42,157 nt of DNA from an uncultured Porphyromonadaceae bacterium (GTDB lineage: Bacteria; Bacteroidota; Bacteroidia; Bacteroidales; Muribaculaceae). Positions 1-6,637 of this stretch are shown one piece after another. The notes under the pieces are model-generated. The model had not been told where the DNA came from. It worked only from the letters and a program-made list of their open reading frames with translations, and did not search any database. Within the stretch, counting starts at the first letter, position 1, and every line of letters begins with the position of its first letter. The DNA lies in assembly GCA_947177685.1 (NCBI GenBank), contig CAMWVE010000028.1, positions 1 through 42,157 of the forward strand, in the 5' to 3' direction. A program made the translations under genes and the position numbers.

Positions 1-41
1 TGTGTACTTAACCTGATGCTCTTTTTTCAGGTTTATTATCC

Positions 42-114
42 CGAACTCGCGTTAAGTAGCTGATTATTTTATTATTGCGGTTTAATTCCTTATATCGAAC
101 TCACGTCACGTTAA
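42..114. repeat. Two imperfect direct copies of a CGAACTC...CGTTAA motif
   Basis: CGAACTCGCGTTAA (42-55) recurs at 96-114 as CGAACTCACGTCACGTTAA, which has a small insertion. A short inverted repeat (AACCTGA at 10-16, TCAGGTT at 27-33) lies just to the left. Such motifs can mark ends of mobile elements, but no transposase is visible in the window, so the role is unknown. Confidence 0.3.
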
Positions 115-200
115 ATATAGACCATGAAAATAAAGTGTGTTCTTTGATGCAGATTATCTTTGGATAAAATACTGTTTGTTACATCTTTTATAGAAGGGAG

Positions 201-422
201 TTATTTGTGGGTACATGATTTGCACGCATCGGGATAGCGCCTGAACCGTTCGATTTGTTGGCGCACAATCGGTTCGTAGGCAATGAGATGGCGACGACAG
301 GCAAGGTAATCGAGGTTGTAGGGATACTTGAGGACTTCTTCCATCATTGTGATTTTTGATGCCATCATTGCCTCGCGTATCAATCGTGCCCGGTGAGCTT
401 CCGTACCCCACAGACGGGTCAT
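201..422 (-). CDS. Small hypothetical protein (73 aa)
   Basis: I do not recognise this protein. It is rich in Arg, Tyr and Ala, looks helical and soluble, has no signal peptide, and ends in a short Cys-containing tail (ACKSC). Its ATG overlaps the TGA of the 158-aa gene upstream (ATGA), which suggests translational coupling and argues that the two belong together. An alternative frame (154-432) is also open but has poor, low-complexity composition. The pair could be one ancestral gene split by a frameshift; the sequence alone cannot decide this. Confidence 0.5.
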   Translation of the reverse strand: MTRLWGTEAHRARLIREAMMASKITMMEEVLKYPYNLDYLACRRHLIAYEPIVRQQIERFRRYPDACKSCTHK

Positions 423-895
423 TCTGAAGCATATCCTATACCGAATGGGGTATAATGTCCCTTTAGTCCATGGCTGACAAAATAGCTCTTGTGTTGCATG
501 TTCTCAACCAATGTATGGTTTGTAATGCGTTGTTTGCCAATCATTTGTAGCTCGGTGTGGCGTGTCGGTCGATAGGATGTCCCCATGATAAACGCCCTGA
601 TAGGGAAATAATATTCTTCCGGGGCACTCCCTACTCGATAGAATATGGCGTCAAACTCGCGGTGATGTGGCGCCTTGACTTTACGGATGTTCTGGAAATT
701 GAAAATCAGCATCTGGGTCAGAGCCGGCAACGGTCTCCAATAGCCGCGCATGGCACATTCTATCAGCGCCTTGTCATCAACAAGATAAGGATTGAAGCAA
801 AGTACTTTGTCGCTTAAAATTGCCCGCAGTCTTTCCCACGCATTCTCGGGTGAACTATCCAACACGAGCATGTCCGGACCAAGATCCCGGTACAT
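419..895 (-). CDS. Hypothetical protein (158 aa)
   Basis: Unrecognised soluble protein, rich in aromatic residues and histidine, with no signal peptide or membrane segment. The ATG at 895 lies 8 nt downstream of the stop of the secreted-protein gene (904-2103), so the two are probably co-transcribed. The reading frame stays open for at least about 40 codons upstream of this ATG, inside the 3' end of the secreted-protein gene, but I found no start codon there. The protein may therefore be an N-terminally truncated remnant. It ends in an ATGA overlap with the 73-aa gene. Confidence 0.5.
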   Translation of the reverse strand: MYRDLGPDMLVLDSSPENAWERLRAILSDKVLCFNPYLVDDKALIECAMRGYWRPLPALTQMLIFNFQNIRKVKAPHHREFDAIFYRVGSAPEEYYFPIRAFIMGTSYRPTRHTELQMIGKQRITNHTLVENMQHKSYFVSHGLKGHYTPFGIGYASE

Positions 896-903
896 GGCTG
901 TGG

Positions 904-2103
904 CTATTTCACCAAGAATTTGGCGACGCGGCTGCCCTGCCGCGAGAGGTAGATGCCACTGGCTGTTGGAGGTGCAGCCAGCCTGATGCCTTGAAGGGTG
1001 TAATATTGAGGCTCCTCAGGTGTATAATCCTCAAGCAGGGCGACTCCGGTCTCGGCTGAACCGTTGGATTTATACATGCCTACCGGATTGCCGGCGGTTG
1101 TTGATGCGCGTGACACTGAGCTTGTGGTGAATTTAGTGCCGTCATATACAATATTTCCACCTGTATCGGCATGAGTGAGCACCCCGTTTGTAAGTGTGAA
1201 ATATGACGGACTGTCAGCCGTGAGCTGAAGATCGCCTGTTGCGTCTACTGTCAGATATTTCTCCGAAATCATGTCACGCAACTGAAACTCATCACCGTTC
1301 ATTGCATCTATCGAGAACTCCGACTTTATATCCTCGGTAGGATAAACCGTATTCCCGATGTCCACATTGCAGTTACGGCTTGTAAGCGCACCGCTGCTGA
1401 CGGTCAGTAATTTTCCGTTTTCGGTAGCTAGAACGAACAGGCTTGAACTATCGTCAGTCGAAATGTTGCTGACACGCGCATATCCGCTGTCGGCATCAGC
1501 TTCGAACCGGCGGGTGATGATGAATTCAAACACATAGTTATTTGGTTTCACGGTACCTACATATCCCGGAGTTATGGCATAATACTTGCCGGGAAACTCG
1601 GGAGTTATGACCGTAATGTCCTCATCGCCGTAGTTCTCATGATCGCTGAGCGAATATGAGTAGAATTTGCCTACAACCCGCGATTCATTTTTCAGTGACA
1701 GCACCTGAGCGACGCTTTCCCACGGCGTTTCATTGCCGGTCACATACATGAACATTTTCTGATTGTAGGTCTGCTCAACGTTGTTCCACTTTATTTCCAT
1801 GCTCACCACATCGCTTTTGTCCGTTGCTATCAGAAGTCCGCCTTTGAACTTGTCATTGTTGAACAAGAAACAACGCTCGTCATTCATGGGATTAGCCGAA
1901 ATGTAGTATTCAAGCCTGTAAGCGGCATCGCCTATCTCGAATTCTACCGTCTTGATAACCCTGTCCTCATGATCGAAATCGCTCCACCGGATTATATCCC
2001 GTGCCTCCTTGTAGCTCTGCGAATTTGCCACCTCCGTAGTGACTGTCAAAAGCAGGAAAATCGAAAGAATTCGCATAGTGGAGCTGATTCTAAATTTTAA
2101 CAT
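904..2103 (-). CDS. Secreted protein with Bacteroidales C-terminal sorting-like tail (399 aa)
   Basis: The N-terminus carries a Sec signal peptide: a hydrophobic stretch after MRILSIFLLL, with likely cleavage near VANSQ. The last 35 residues (YYTLQGIRLAAP...GIYLSRQG...KFLVK) match the LQGIR...GIY tail typical of secreted Bacteroidales proteins, which resembles type IX secretion C-terminal domains. The middle is beta-rich with no recognised enzyme motif. ATG at 2103 was chosen; the Met at 2076 also precedes the signal peptide. A -7 box at 2138-2145 gives a plausible short leader. It heads a probable operon with the two small genes at 201-895. Role unknown; probably cell-surface or extracellular. 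Confidence 0.75.
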   Translation of the reverse strand: MLKFRISSTMRILSIFLLLTVTTEVANSQSYKEARDIIRWSDFDHEDRVIKTVEFEIGDAAYRLEYYISANPMNDERCFLFNNDKFKGGLLIATDKSDVVSMEIKWNNVEQTYNQKMFMYVTGNETPWESVAQVLSLKNESRVVGKFYSYSLSDHENYGDEDITVITPEFPGKYYAITPGYVGTVKPNNYVFEFIITRRFEADADSGYARVSNISTDDSSSLFVLATENGKLLTVSSGALTSRNCNVDIGNTVYPTEDIKSEFSIDAMNGDEFQLRDMISEKYLTVDATGDLQLTADSPSYFTLTNGVLTHADTGGNIVYDGTKFTTSSVSRASTTAGNPVGMYKSNGSAETGVALLEDYTPEEPQYYTLQGIRLAAPPTASGIYLSRQGSRVAKFLVK

Positions 2104-2137
2104 GACAAAAAATTATGGGTTAAACATTTATTTCACG

Positions 2138-2145
2138 CAAATGTA
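2138..2145 (-). promoter_or_regulatory. -7 box for the secreted-protein gene
   Basis: On the minus strand this reads TACATTTG, a full match to the Bacteroidetes TANNTTTG consensus. The predicted start is near 2134, about 30 nt before the ATG at 2103. Confidence 0.6.
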
Positions 2146-2412
2146 CGACAATATTATTTTGAATCCAAATTCTCAAGCAATTAAATTGGAATAGTTGTCC
2201 ATCTTTGTGTAAACCAAGAATGAAAAGCTTAAAAAACTAATTATAAAATGATGAAATTATTATTGTGTTCTATACCATTTTCTTGCACAATAACGTGAGT
2301 TTGACATAAAGATAATTGAGTGAATAATCCGCAACCTTTTAATAATAATTGCTTTTGATTCCTTGTATAACCCCTCTGATATGTAATTCATTATAAAATA
2401 TATTGGAAAAAT

Positions 2413-2467
2413 TTGCAAAAAAACTTGCAAAAAAACTTGCACGAACAAAAAAAAGTCCCTAACTTTG
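2413..2467 (+). promoter_or_regulatory. tRNA-Phe promoter with 12-bp tandem repeats
   Basis: The -7 box TAACTTTG is at 2460-2467. Upstream, the 12-bp unit TTGCAAAAAAAC occurs at 2413-2424 and 2425-2436, and a third, partial copy begins at 2437. The TTGC of the third copy lies 19 nt before the -7 box, at the spacing expected of the Bacteroidetes -33 TTG element. The predicted transcription start is about 15 nt before the mature tRNA. Confidence 0.65.
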
Positions 2468-2487
2468 CAGTGCAAATTTAAAACGAT

Positions 2488-2560
2488 GGTGTCATAGCTC
2501 AGTTGGTAGAGCAAAGGACTGAAAATCCTTGTGTCCCCGGTTCGATTCCTGGTGACACCA
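2488..2560 (+). tRNA. tRNA-Phe (anticodon GAA)
   Basis: A complete 73-nt cloverleaf. The acceptor stem is GGTGTCA pairing with TGACACC, the anticodon stem is AAGGA/TCCTT with loop CTGAAAA, and the T arm carries GTTCGATTC. The anticodon GAA is at 2521-2523. The CCA end is not encoded (the discriminator A is followed by CCT). Confidence 0.97.
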
Positions 2561-2563
2561 CCT

Positions 2564-2600
2564 AAGACCGCTAATTCTCAATGAGTTAGCGGTCTTTCTT
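2564..2600 (+). terminator. Rho-independent terminator of tRNA-Phe
   Basis: An 11-bp perfect stem (AAGACCGCTAA / TTAGCGGTCTT) begins 4 nt after the tRNA and is followed by the T-rich TTCTTTC. Confidence 0.85.
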
Positions 2601-2892
2601 TCACCCATATCCCTCCAAGTCACCACACCCACCCTAATTTGCTGAATTATTGTGCGTTATGCGTGTTATGGGACACGCATATCTATCTTGCTGCTATTGT
2701 AATATATTGATTATCAATATCTAATTTACCATCATTCATTATCATTCGCAGCTATTCAACCCACCTCTCTCCCCCAAGATAGATAAACTTTAACAGACTT
2801 TAACTATAATCAAACGGTAAAAATGTAGTGACCTCAGCCAAAATCTCTCTTGGGTCACCACGCAAAATAGTTAAAAACTCAAAAATTTTTCG
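2601..2892. other. Intergenic stretch with no gene seen
   Basis: No plausible coding frame. The only structure found is an 8-bp hairpin (ATGCGTGT 2659-2666 / ACACGCAT 2673-2680) and a weaker inverted repeat of GTGACC/GGTCAC near 2830-2860. The latter could act with the start of the next transcription unit. Confidence 0.5.
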
Positions 2893-2900
2893 TACCTTTG
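2893..2900 (+). promoter_or_regulatory. -7 box for the rod-shaped RNA
   Basis: TACCTTTG matches TANNTTTG exactly and lies in an A/T-rich stretch. The next open frame starts more than 300 nt downstream, after the structured RNA, so the box most likely drives that RNA. Confidence 0.6.
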
Positions 2901-2906
2901 CAGTCA

Positions 2907-3157
2907 GTATGGCACATTGTGTCATAACCCGACATATTTGAAAAGCGTTTTTGCTTTATCCTTGATTCGAAAATCGCCAATTTTTATTGAAGAAGGATAG
3001 GCAGTCAAAAGACGCTCATGCTTGTCGCATACCGCTCCCCCGACAAGGGGTATCGATATCCGATAAGGCGTGGGAGCGGACTGTTTATTTCTTCAATGGC
3101 GTTTGGCGATGCCTCGAATCAGATATTCAGTAGAATCGTCCCGCGCTTTTCTTTTTT
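2907..3157 (+). ncRNA. Rod-shaped structured RNA, possibly 6S-type
   Basis: Nested complementary segments make a long, interrupted hairpin: GAAAAGCG 2940-2947 with CGCTTTTC 3144-3151; GATTCGA 2964-2970 with TCGAATC 3114-3120; ATCGCCA 2973-2979 with TGGCGAT 3104-3110; ATTGAAGAA 2986-2994 with TTCTTCAAT 3089-3097; GCAGTC 3001-3006 with GACTGT 3079-3084; CCGCTCCC 3032-3039 with GGGAGCGG 3072-3079. A side hairpin ATGC/GCAT sits at 3018-3030. A T run (3152-3157) directly follows the outermost 3' strand and may end the transcript. A long rod with an internal bubble is the hallmark of 6S RNA, which sequesters RNA polymerase holoenzyme; the Bacteroidales 6S form was first described as the Bacteroidales-1 motif. 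The family assignment is inference from architecture and genus; the pairing is directly visible. RNase P and tmRNA hallmarks are absent. Confidence 0.6.
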
Positions 3158-3214
3158 ATAACTCTATAAAACCAGCCGATTCCGAAGGTGACGAGCGGAT
3201 CGCATTAAATATTA

Positions 3215-3598
3215 ATGAGATTATGCTATAAGATGTGCGTATGTCTGATCTCGTCAATCTTACTATTTAGTTCATGTGCGAATTCAGGACAAGAAGATTC
3301 TAAAGCTACAAATGATACTCTTATTGAAAGAGTACCAGAAGTTACGCCCATAAGAGATATTAGTATCAATGGGAAATGGGAATCAAAGGACAATCCCCTA
3401 TATCCGATTCTGGAATTCAAAGGCAAATCAACGGTTGTAATAAAGACAATAATGGGACCCTTCGCCTCAAGTTATGAGCGAGACGAAGAATTTATACGCG
3501 TTAGAACTGATAAGTCAGACTTGCTATTCGAAATAGTTACTGAAGACAGTATAATTGGGTCTGGATTTGCGAAAGGAGTTTGGATTAAAGAAAAGTAA
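3215..3598 (+). CDS. Putative lipoprotein (127 aa)
   Basis: The N-terminus has a hydrophobic signal segment ending in a lipobox-like LFSSC with Cys21, so it is probably a lipid-anchored envelope protein. The mature part is short and beta-rich (NGKWESKDNPLYPILEFKG...), reminiscent of small lipocalin-like or WG-type Bacteroidales lipoproteins, but I do not recognise a family. It is followed 9 nt later by the deiminase-family gene in the same direction, suggesting co-transcription. The DNA is visibly more AT-rich than the housekeeping genes to the right. No -7 box is obvious directly upstream; read-through from the RNA gene promoter is possible. Confidence 0.65.
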   Translation: MRLCYKMCVCLISSILLFSSCANSGQEDSKATNDTLIERVPEVTPIRDISINGKWESKDNPLYPILEFKGKSTVVIKTIMGPFASSYERDEEFIRVRTDKSDLLFEIVTEDSIIGSGFAKGVWIKEK

Positions 3599-3607
3599 TG
3601 CTGAAAT

Positions 3608-4894
3608 ATGGGTATTGAATCAACTTTAAGCATAATAGCCAGCGTCCTCGCAATAGGTGGCGCGATATGGGGCGGCTATAAATTGGTAAAGCAAAAGCCA
3701 CTAACGGCTTTAATGACTGAATTAGCTGACAAAAACACGTCTATTAAGCGTCAACATAGAATACTTTCTATAATAGATAAACGCTTAATGCTGTCATCAC
3801 AGCATATCTCATCCACATATATCAATGGCTTTCACTCCAATGGGCGATCCAAACTGGCAATTTTCTATGATATATGCAATGAGAACCATATTGAACCGAC
3901 TACAGAGATCTGTAAACTTCTTCTTGGTTCTGATGAGAAGAAATTCCGAAATGAGTGGGCTACGCGCCATTTAAAGACGAATTCTAAAGTTACTACTCCT
4001 GCTCATCCGGAAACAAAGATTCCGAACACTGCCGCCAAAGACAAAAAAGGCACAGAGATAGTGTATCTATCAGCAATCTTAGCGAAACAATATGCAGAAA
4101 CTTGCAAACGTCTAACGGATATTTTGAACAAACATAATATACCTTTTGCATTTCTTGAAGGCACAAAAGATATATGGTGTAGGGATTATATGCCCGTGCA
4201 AACGCCAAGTGGCAAACTCATACAATTCAAATACGATCCCTCATATCTGAGAGCCCCGGAATATTCTGATTCACGCTCGGATGTTAGACACGTTGATAAA
4301 GTCAACGGTATAAATCCAATATTCTCCGGCATCAATCTTGACGGTGGCAATGTTGTTATGCTTGGCAATAAAGCCATCATAACCGACCGTGTTTTCTCAG
4401 AAAATCCGGACTGGGACAAAGAAAAGCTCATTAACGAACTTTCTACACTTCTTGAATGTGAGATCATAATAATTCCGGCCTATAAACCTGAGTATGATTA
4501 CACGGGACATGCAGACGGGATGATTCGCTTTGTAGACAGTAATACGGTGCTCGTAAATAATCTCGACCAGGATTTAAAGTATATGAAAGTTGCCATTAGC
4601 AAAGCCCTTGAAAAAGCTAATCTAAAATATATTAACTTTCCATGGTTTGAGCATAAAATAAAAGGTAACAATGAACACGCAATTGGCATCTACTTAAATT
4701 ATCTTGAAGTTGGCAATCTTATTGTTATGCCTGTATTTGGCGTTCCCGGCAATACAGATGCGGAAGCAATTGCCAAACTCAAAGAAGTTTTTCCTAATAA
4801 AAACATCGAAACAATAGATTACAACGATGTAGCCTTAACAGGCGGCATATTAAATTGCACAACATGGGTTGTTAGAAAAATTCCTCTTATGTAA
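3608..4894 (+). CDS. Membrane-anchored agmatine/peptidylarginine deiminase-family protein (428 aa)
   Basis: Residues about 150-428 match the agmatine deiminase/PAD_porph fold (guanidino-group hydrolases). Visible are W190-C-R192-D193, LDGGN 244-248, the H301-A-D303-G pair and the C-terminal nucleophile Cys417 in GGILNCTTW, so all expected catalytic residues are present. Family members hydrolyse agmatine or peptidyl-arginine guanidinium groups; the substrate here is unknown. Unusually, the domain is preceded by one transmembrane helix (about 5-25) followed by Lys-rich KLVKQK, which predicts N-out/C-in topology with a cytoplasmic catalytic domain. A basic helical linker region (about 45-125) has no family I recognise. 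Ordinary members of about 280-370 aa lack this extension. It lies between a lipoprotein and a secreted-protein gene on AT-rich DNA. Confidence 0.8.
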   Translation: MGIESTLSIIASVLAIGGAIWGGYKLVKQKPLTALMTELADKNTSIKRQHRILSIIDKRLMLSSQHISSTYINGFHSNGRSKLAIFYDICNENHIEPTTEICKLLLGSDEKKFRNEWATRHLKTNSKVTTPAHPETKIPNTAAKDKKGTEIVYLSAILAKQYAETCKRLTDILNKHNIPFAFLEGTKDIWCRDYMPVQTPSGKLIQFKYDPSYLRAPEYSDSRSDVRHVDKVNGINPIFSGINLDGGNVVMLGNKAIITDRVFSENPDWDKEKLINELSTLLECEIIIIPAYKPEYDYTGHADGMIRFVDSNTVLVNNLDQDLKYMKVAISKALEKANLKYINFPWFEHKIKGNNEHAIGIYLNYLEVGNLIVMPVFGVPGNTDAEAIAKLKEVFPNKNIETIDYNDVALTGGILNCTTWVVRKIPLM

Positions 4895-4923
4895 CTATAA
4901 TTATTAAACGCCTAATTATCATT

Positions 4924-5616
4924 ATGACTAAGAACTTTAAATTTAATGTATGGCTGATGTTATTGCTTGTGTCAATAACAAGTCTTGGATCAACAGCTCA
5001 AACAGTTGAAGCCGAGTTGCAAGAATTCTTTTACCCTTTTGCAAAATTTTCGTATGTAATGTCACCGAATTCCGAAAAGCCCAATATGGTAGCAACTTAC
5101 AGTCTATCTAACGGTAATATCCTAACTAAAACGACAGAAATATGGAATGGATATTCAGCTAAAAAGATGGCAGAAGACGCTTATAAATTGACAATTGACG
5201 AAGACAGGCAGGCCATTGTCAGCACGCAACAAATAATTCAAAATGTAATGGGTTCACGCCGAACTTCGGACAAAATAACGATGTTTCTACTACCCAAAGA
5301 CAGTAAATCTGTTAGTTGGACCGAGACTGTAAATGGGGAAACATCAAACTGTTCTGCGAAATTTGTTTATATCACTTATACTTACGAGGGGAAAAAACTA
5401 TATCGGCAAGCAGTTAAGATGGAAAAGACTACCCCATTAGATAAGTCCACCTCCGTTAAGGAATGGTCTTATTGGATAAAAGGATTAAGTCGTTTAGCGA
5501 CTTATGGATATTGGGGAGACCCTAAAAAAGTTAGCTGTATTGACAAATCTGTAAATATAGACTTGGACGATCCTATTACTGAGATTTCAAAAGCAGAGTA
5601 TGACAGTAAGCAATAA
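4924..5616 (+). CDS. Secreted hypothetical protein (230 aa)
   Basis: A clear Sec signal peptide (hydrophobic VWLMLLLVSITSLG, likely cleavage after STA-Q) starts an otherwise unrecognised protein. The mature region is mixed and polar, with many aromatic residues (YWIKGLSRLATYGYWGD) and a single Cys pair too far apart to suggest a metal site. It begins 29 nt after the deiminase-family gene, in the same direction and with similar AT-rich composition, so the three probably form one unit. An envelope location is likely; function unknown. No terminator suited to the plus strand was found after it: the hairpin at 5658-5694 has its T run on the other strand. Confidence 0.7.
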   Translation: MTKNFKFNVWLMLLLVSITSLGSTAQTVEAELQEFFYPFAKFSYVMSPNSEKPNMVATYSLSNGNILTKTTEIWNGYSAKKMAEDAYKLTIDEDRQAIVSTQQIIQNVMGSRRTSDKITMFLLPKDSKSVSWTETVNGETSNCSAKFVYITYTYEGKKLYRQAVKMEKTTPLDKSTSVKEWSYWIKGLSRLATYGYWGDPKKVSCIDKSVNIDLDDPITEISKAEYDSKQ

Positions 5617-5651
5617 ATTGCATCTTATAGACTGTACGTCTCGCTAATATT

Positions 5652-5694
5652 ATAAAAAGAGGTTGTGTCTCACTTGAAGTGATTCACAACCTCT
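5652..5694 (-). terminator. Strong terminator of the 5S transcript (minus strand)
   Basis: A 10-bp perfect stem (AGAGGTTGTG 5658-5667 / CACAACCTCT 5685-5694) is followed on the minus strand by TTTTTATA. On the plus strand the stem is followed by CCGGCT, so it terminates leftward transcription, that is, transcripts from the 5S gene and its tail. Confidence 0.75.
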
Positions 5695-5976
5695 CCGGCT
5701 CGTAGATTAGCCTTAGGATCTTACATTCTTAAATAATCTTTTCTCTCTTTCAGCCATTCGTCTATCTCATATAAGTGCTGACTACAATGGCATATAGCCC
5801 CGGAGGACGGATTTTCGTAATACACGGCAGTCTACTAACCTAAGCACATTACAACGGATATCAATATCGTTAGACTGCGATTCTTAATGAGATGTCCTAT
5901 CCTTGTAAGACATCTCTAAAAACAGGGTTGTTTCATATTAAAATAATGAATGAGTTTATTTTAAAGTTTATCTTAC
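5695..5976 (-). ncRNA. Structured transcribed tail between 5S rRNA and terminator (unknown RNA)
   Basis: This stretch lies between the 5S gene and a minus-strand terminator with no intervening terminator seen, so it should be transcribed with 5S. It holds two clean hairpins: an 8-bp stem GAGATGTC/GACATCTC (5889-5916) and an 8-bp long-range stem GCAGTCTA/TAGACTGC (5827-5834 with 5871-5878) enclosing a GATAT-TG-ATATC inner stem. One short frame (5721-5825) is also open. It could be a small RNA, a degenerate gene, or a 5S processing tail. I do not recognise it. Confidence 0.35.
5721..5825 (-). CDS. Possible microprotein or gene remnant (34 aa, GTG start)
   Basis: Reading leftward from GTG at 5825, the frame encodes 34 residues with a CHC motif at positions 12-14 and a convincing amphipathic, charged C-terminal helix (YEIDEWLKERKDYLRM). 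Composition is protein-like despite the small size. Two TAG stops sit immediately upstream of the codons preceding the GTG, so a larger protein would need a frameshift. A neighbouring frame also shows short protein-like runs interrupted by stops, which fits a decayed gene. Real expression is uncertain. Confidence 0.3.
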   Translation of the reverse strand: MYYENPSSGAICHCSQHLYEIDEWLKERKDYLRM

Positions 5977-6083
<107 letters not shown>

Positions 6084-6092
6084 TCTACACTG

Positions 6093-6100
6093 CAAATTTA
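6093..6100 (-). promoter_or_regulatory. -7 box of the orphan 5S gene
   Basis: The minus strand reads TAAATTTG, a full TANNTTTG match, ending about 10 nt before the 5S 5' end. No clear -33 element was found. Confidence 0.6.
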
Positions 6101-6125
6101 CGAAAAATATATCTTATATACTGTA

Positions 6126-6250
6126 TCATATACTGAATTTCGGCCCTTTGCGACGTTGCTTGGCTTTCTGTTCGTCGCGGTAGCGGTGGAGGGCTTCGTC
6201 AATGCTGAGACCGGGATGATGACTCAACCATCCTCCATTGTAGCAAGTTA
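6126..6250 (-). pseudogene. C-terminal gene remnant with no start codon
   Basis: A minus-strand frame ends at TGA (6126-6128) and encodes about 40 protein-like residues, including GLSIDEALHRYRDEQKAK and a basic end (QRRKGPKFSI). Upstream the frame closes at a TAA with no start codon between. This looks like the 3' end of a lost gene, left beside the 5S gene after a rearrangement. The parent protein is not recognised. Confidence 0.35.
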
Positions 6251-6305
6251 AGCTTGTTTAGGCAGTTGGTGGAGGGCGTGATGTGTCGGTTATCGATTTT
6301 TTGTT

Positions 6306-6313
6306 TATCTTTG
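6306..6313 (+). promoter_or_regulatory. -7 box for the YciI-to-Vat cluster
   Basis: TATCTTTG is a full consensus match, 34 nt before the first ATG (6347) of the plus-strand cluster. Confidence 0.55.
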
Positions 6314-6346
6314 TGGAAACTTTTGATAGATAAATAATAATTAGTT

Positions 6347-6637
6347 ATGTTCATAGCAATTTTGACTTATAAAAAGCCTTTGGAGGAGGTGGACCGATAT
6401 CTTCAGGCGCATCGTGATTATCTTGCGGATCATTATGCCGCAGGTGACTTCATTGCTTCAGGTCCGCAGACACCGCGCATAGGTGGCGTGATTATGATAA
6501 AGGCTGAAGATCGGGCAGCTGTTGACGCCATTATTGCACAGGATCCATTTAATATCAATGATATTGCCGACTATCAGATCGTGGAGTTTACTCCGACGAT
6601 GTTTATTTCAGATAATTTGAAAGTGATTCTCGGATGA
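6347..6637 (+). CDS. YciI-like family protein (96 aa)
   Basis: Matches the YCII domain, a small ferredoxin-like alpha/beta fold of unclear enzymology (related to dehydrochlorinase/muconolactone-isomerase-like folds). Hallmarks seen are the N-terminal strand MFIAILTYKK, the central HRDYLADHYAAGDFIASGP with the conserved His-Asp pair, and the late ...ADYQIVEFTP strand. Length is normal for the family. It is the first gene of a closely packed cluster and its stop overlaps the start of the GNAT gene (ATGA), indicating translational coupling. Cytoplasmic; substrate not predictable. Confidence 0.85.
   Translation: MFIAILTYKKPLEEVDRYLQAHRDYLADHYAAGDFIASGPQTPRIGGVIMIKAEDRAAVDAIIAQDPFNINDIADYQIVEFTPTMFISDNLKVILG

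Noticed and set aside
154-432. 92-codon minus-strand frame overlapping the 73-aa gene
   Set aside because: Its composition is irregular (Pro/Ser/Asn/Gly-rich, low complexity) and it lacks the coupling ATGA overlap that supports the alternative frame.
2260-2514. 84-codon minus-strand frame near tRNA-Phe
   Set aside because: It covers the tRNA promoter and the start of the tRNA gene and is driven by A/T-rich low-complexity sequence.
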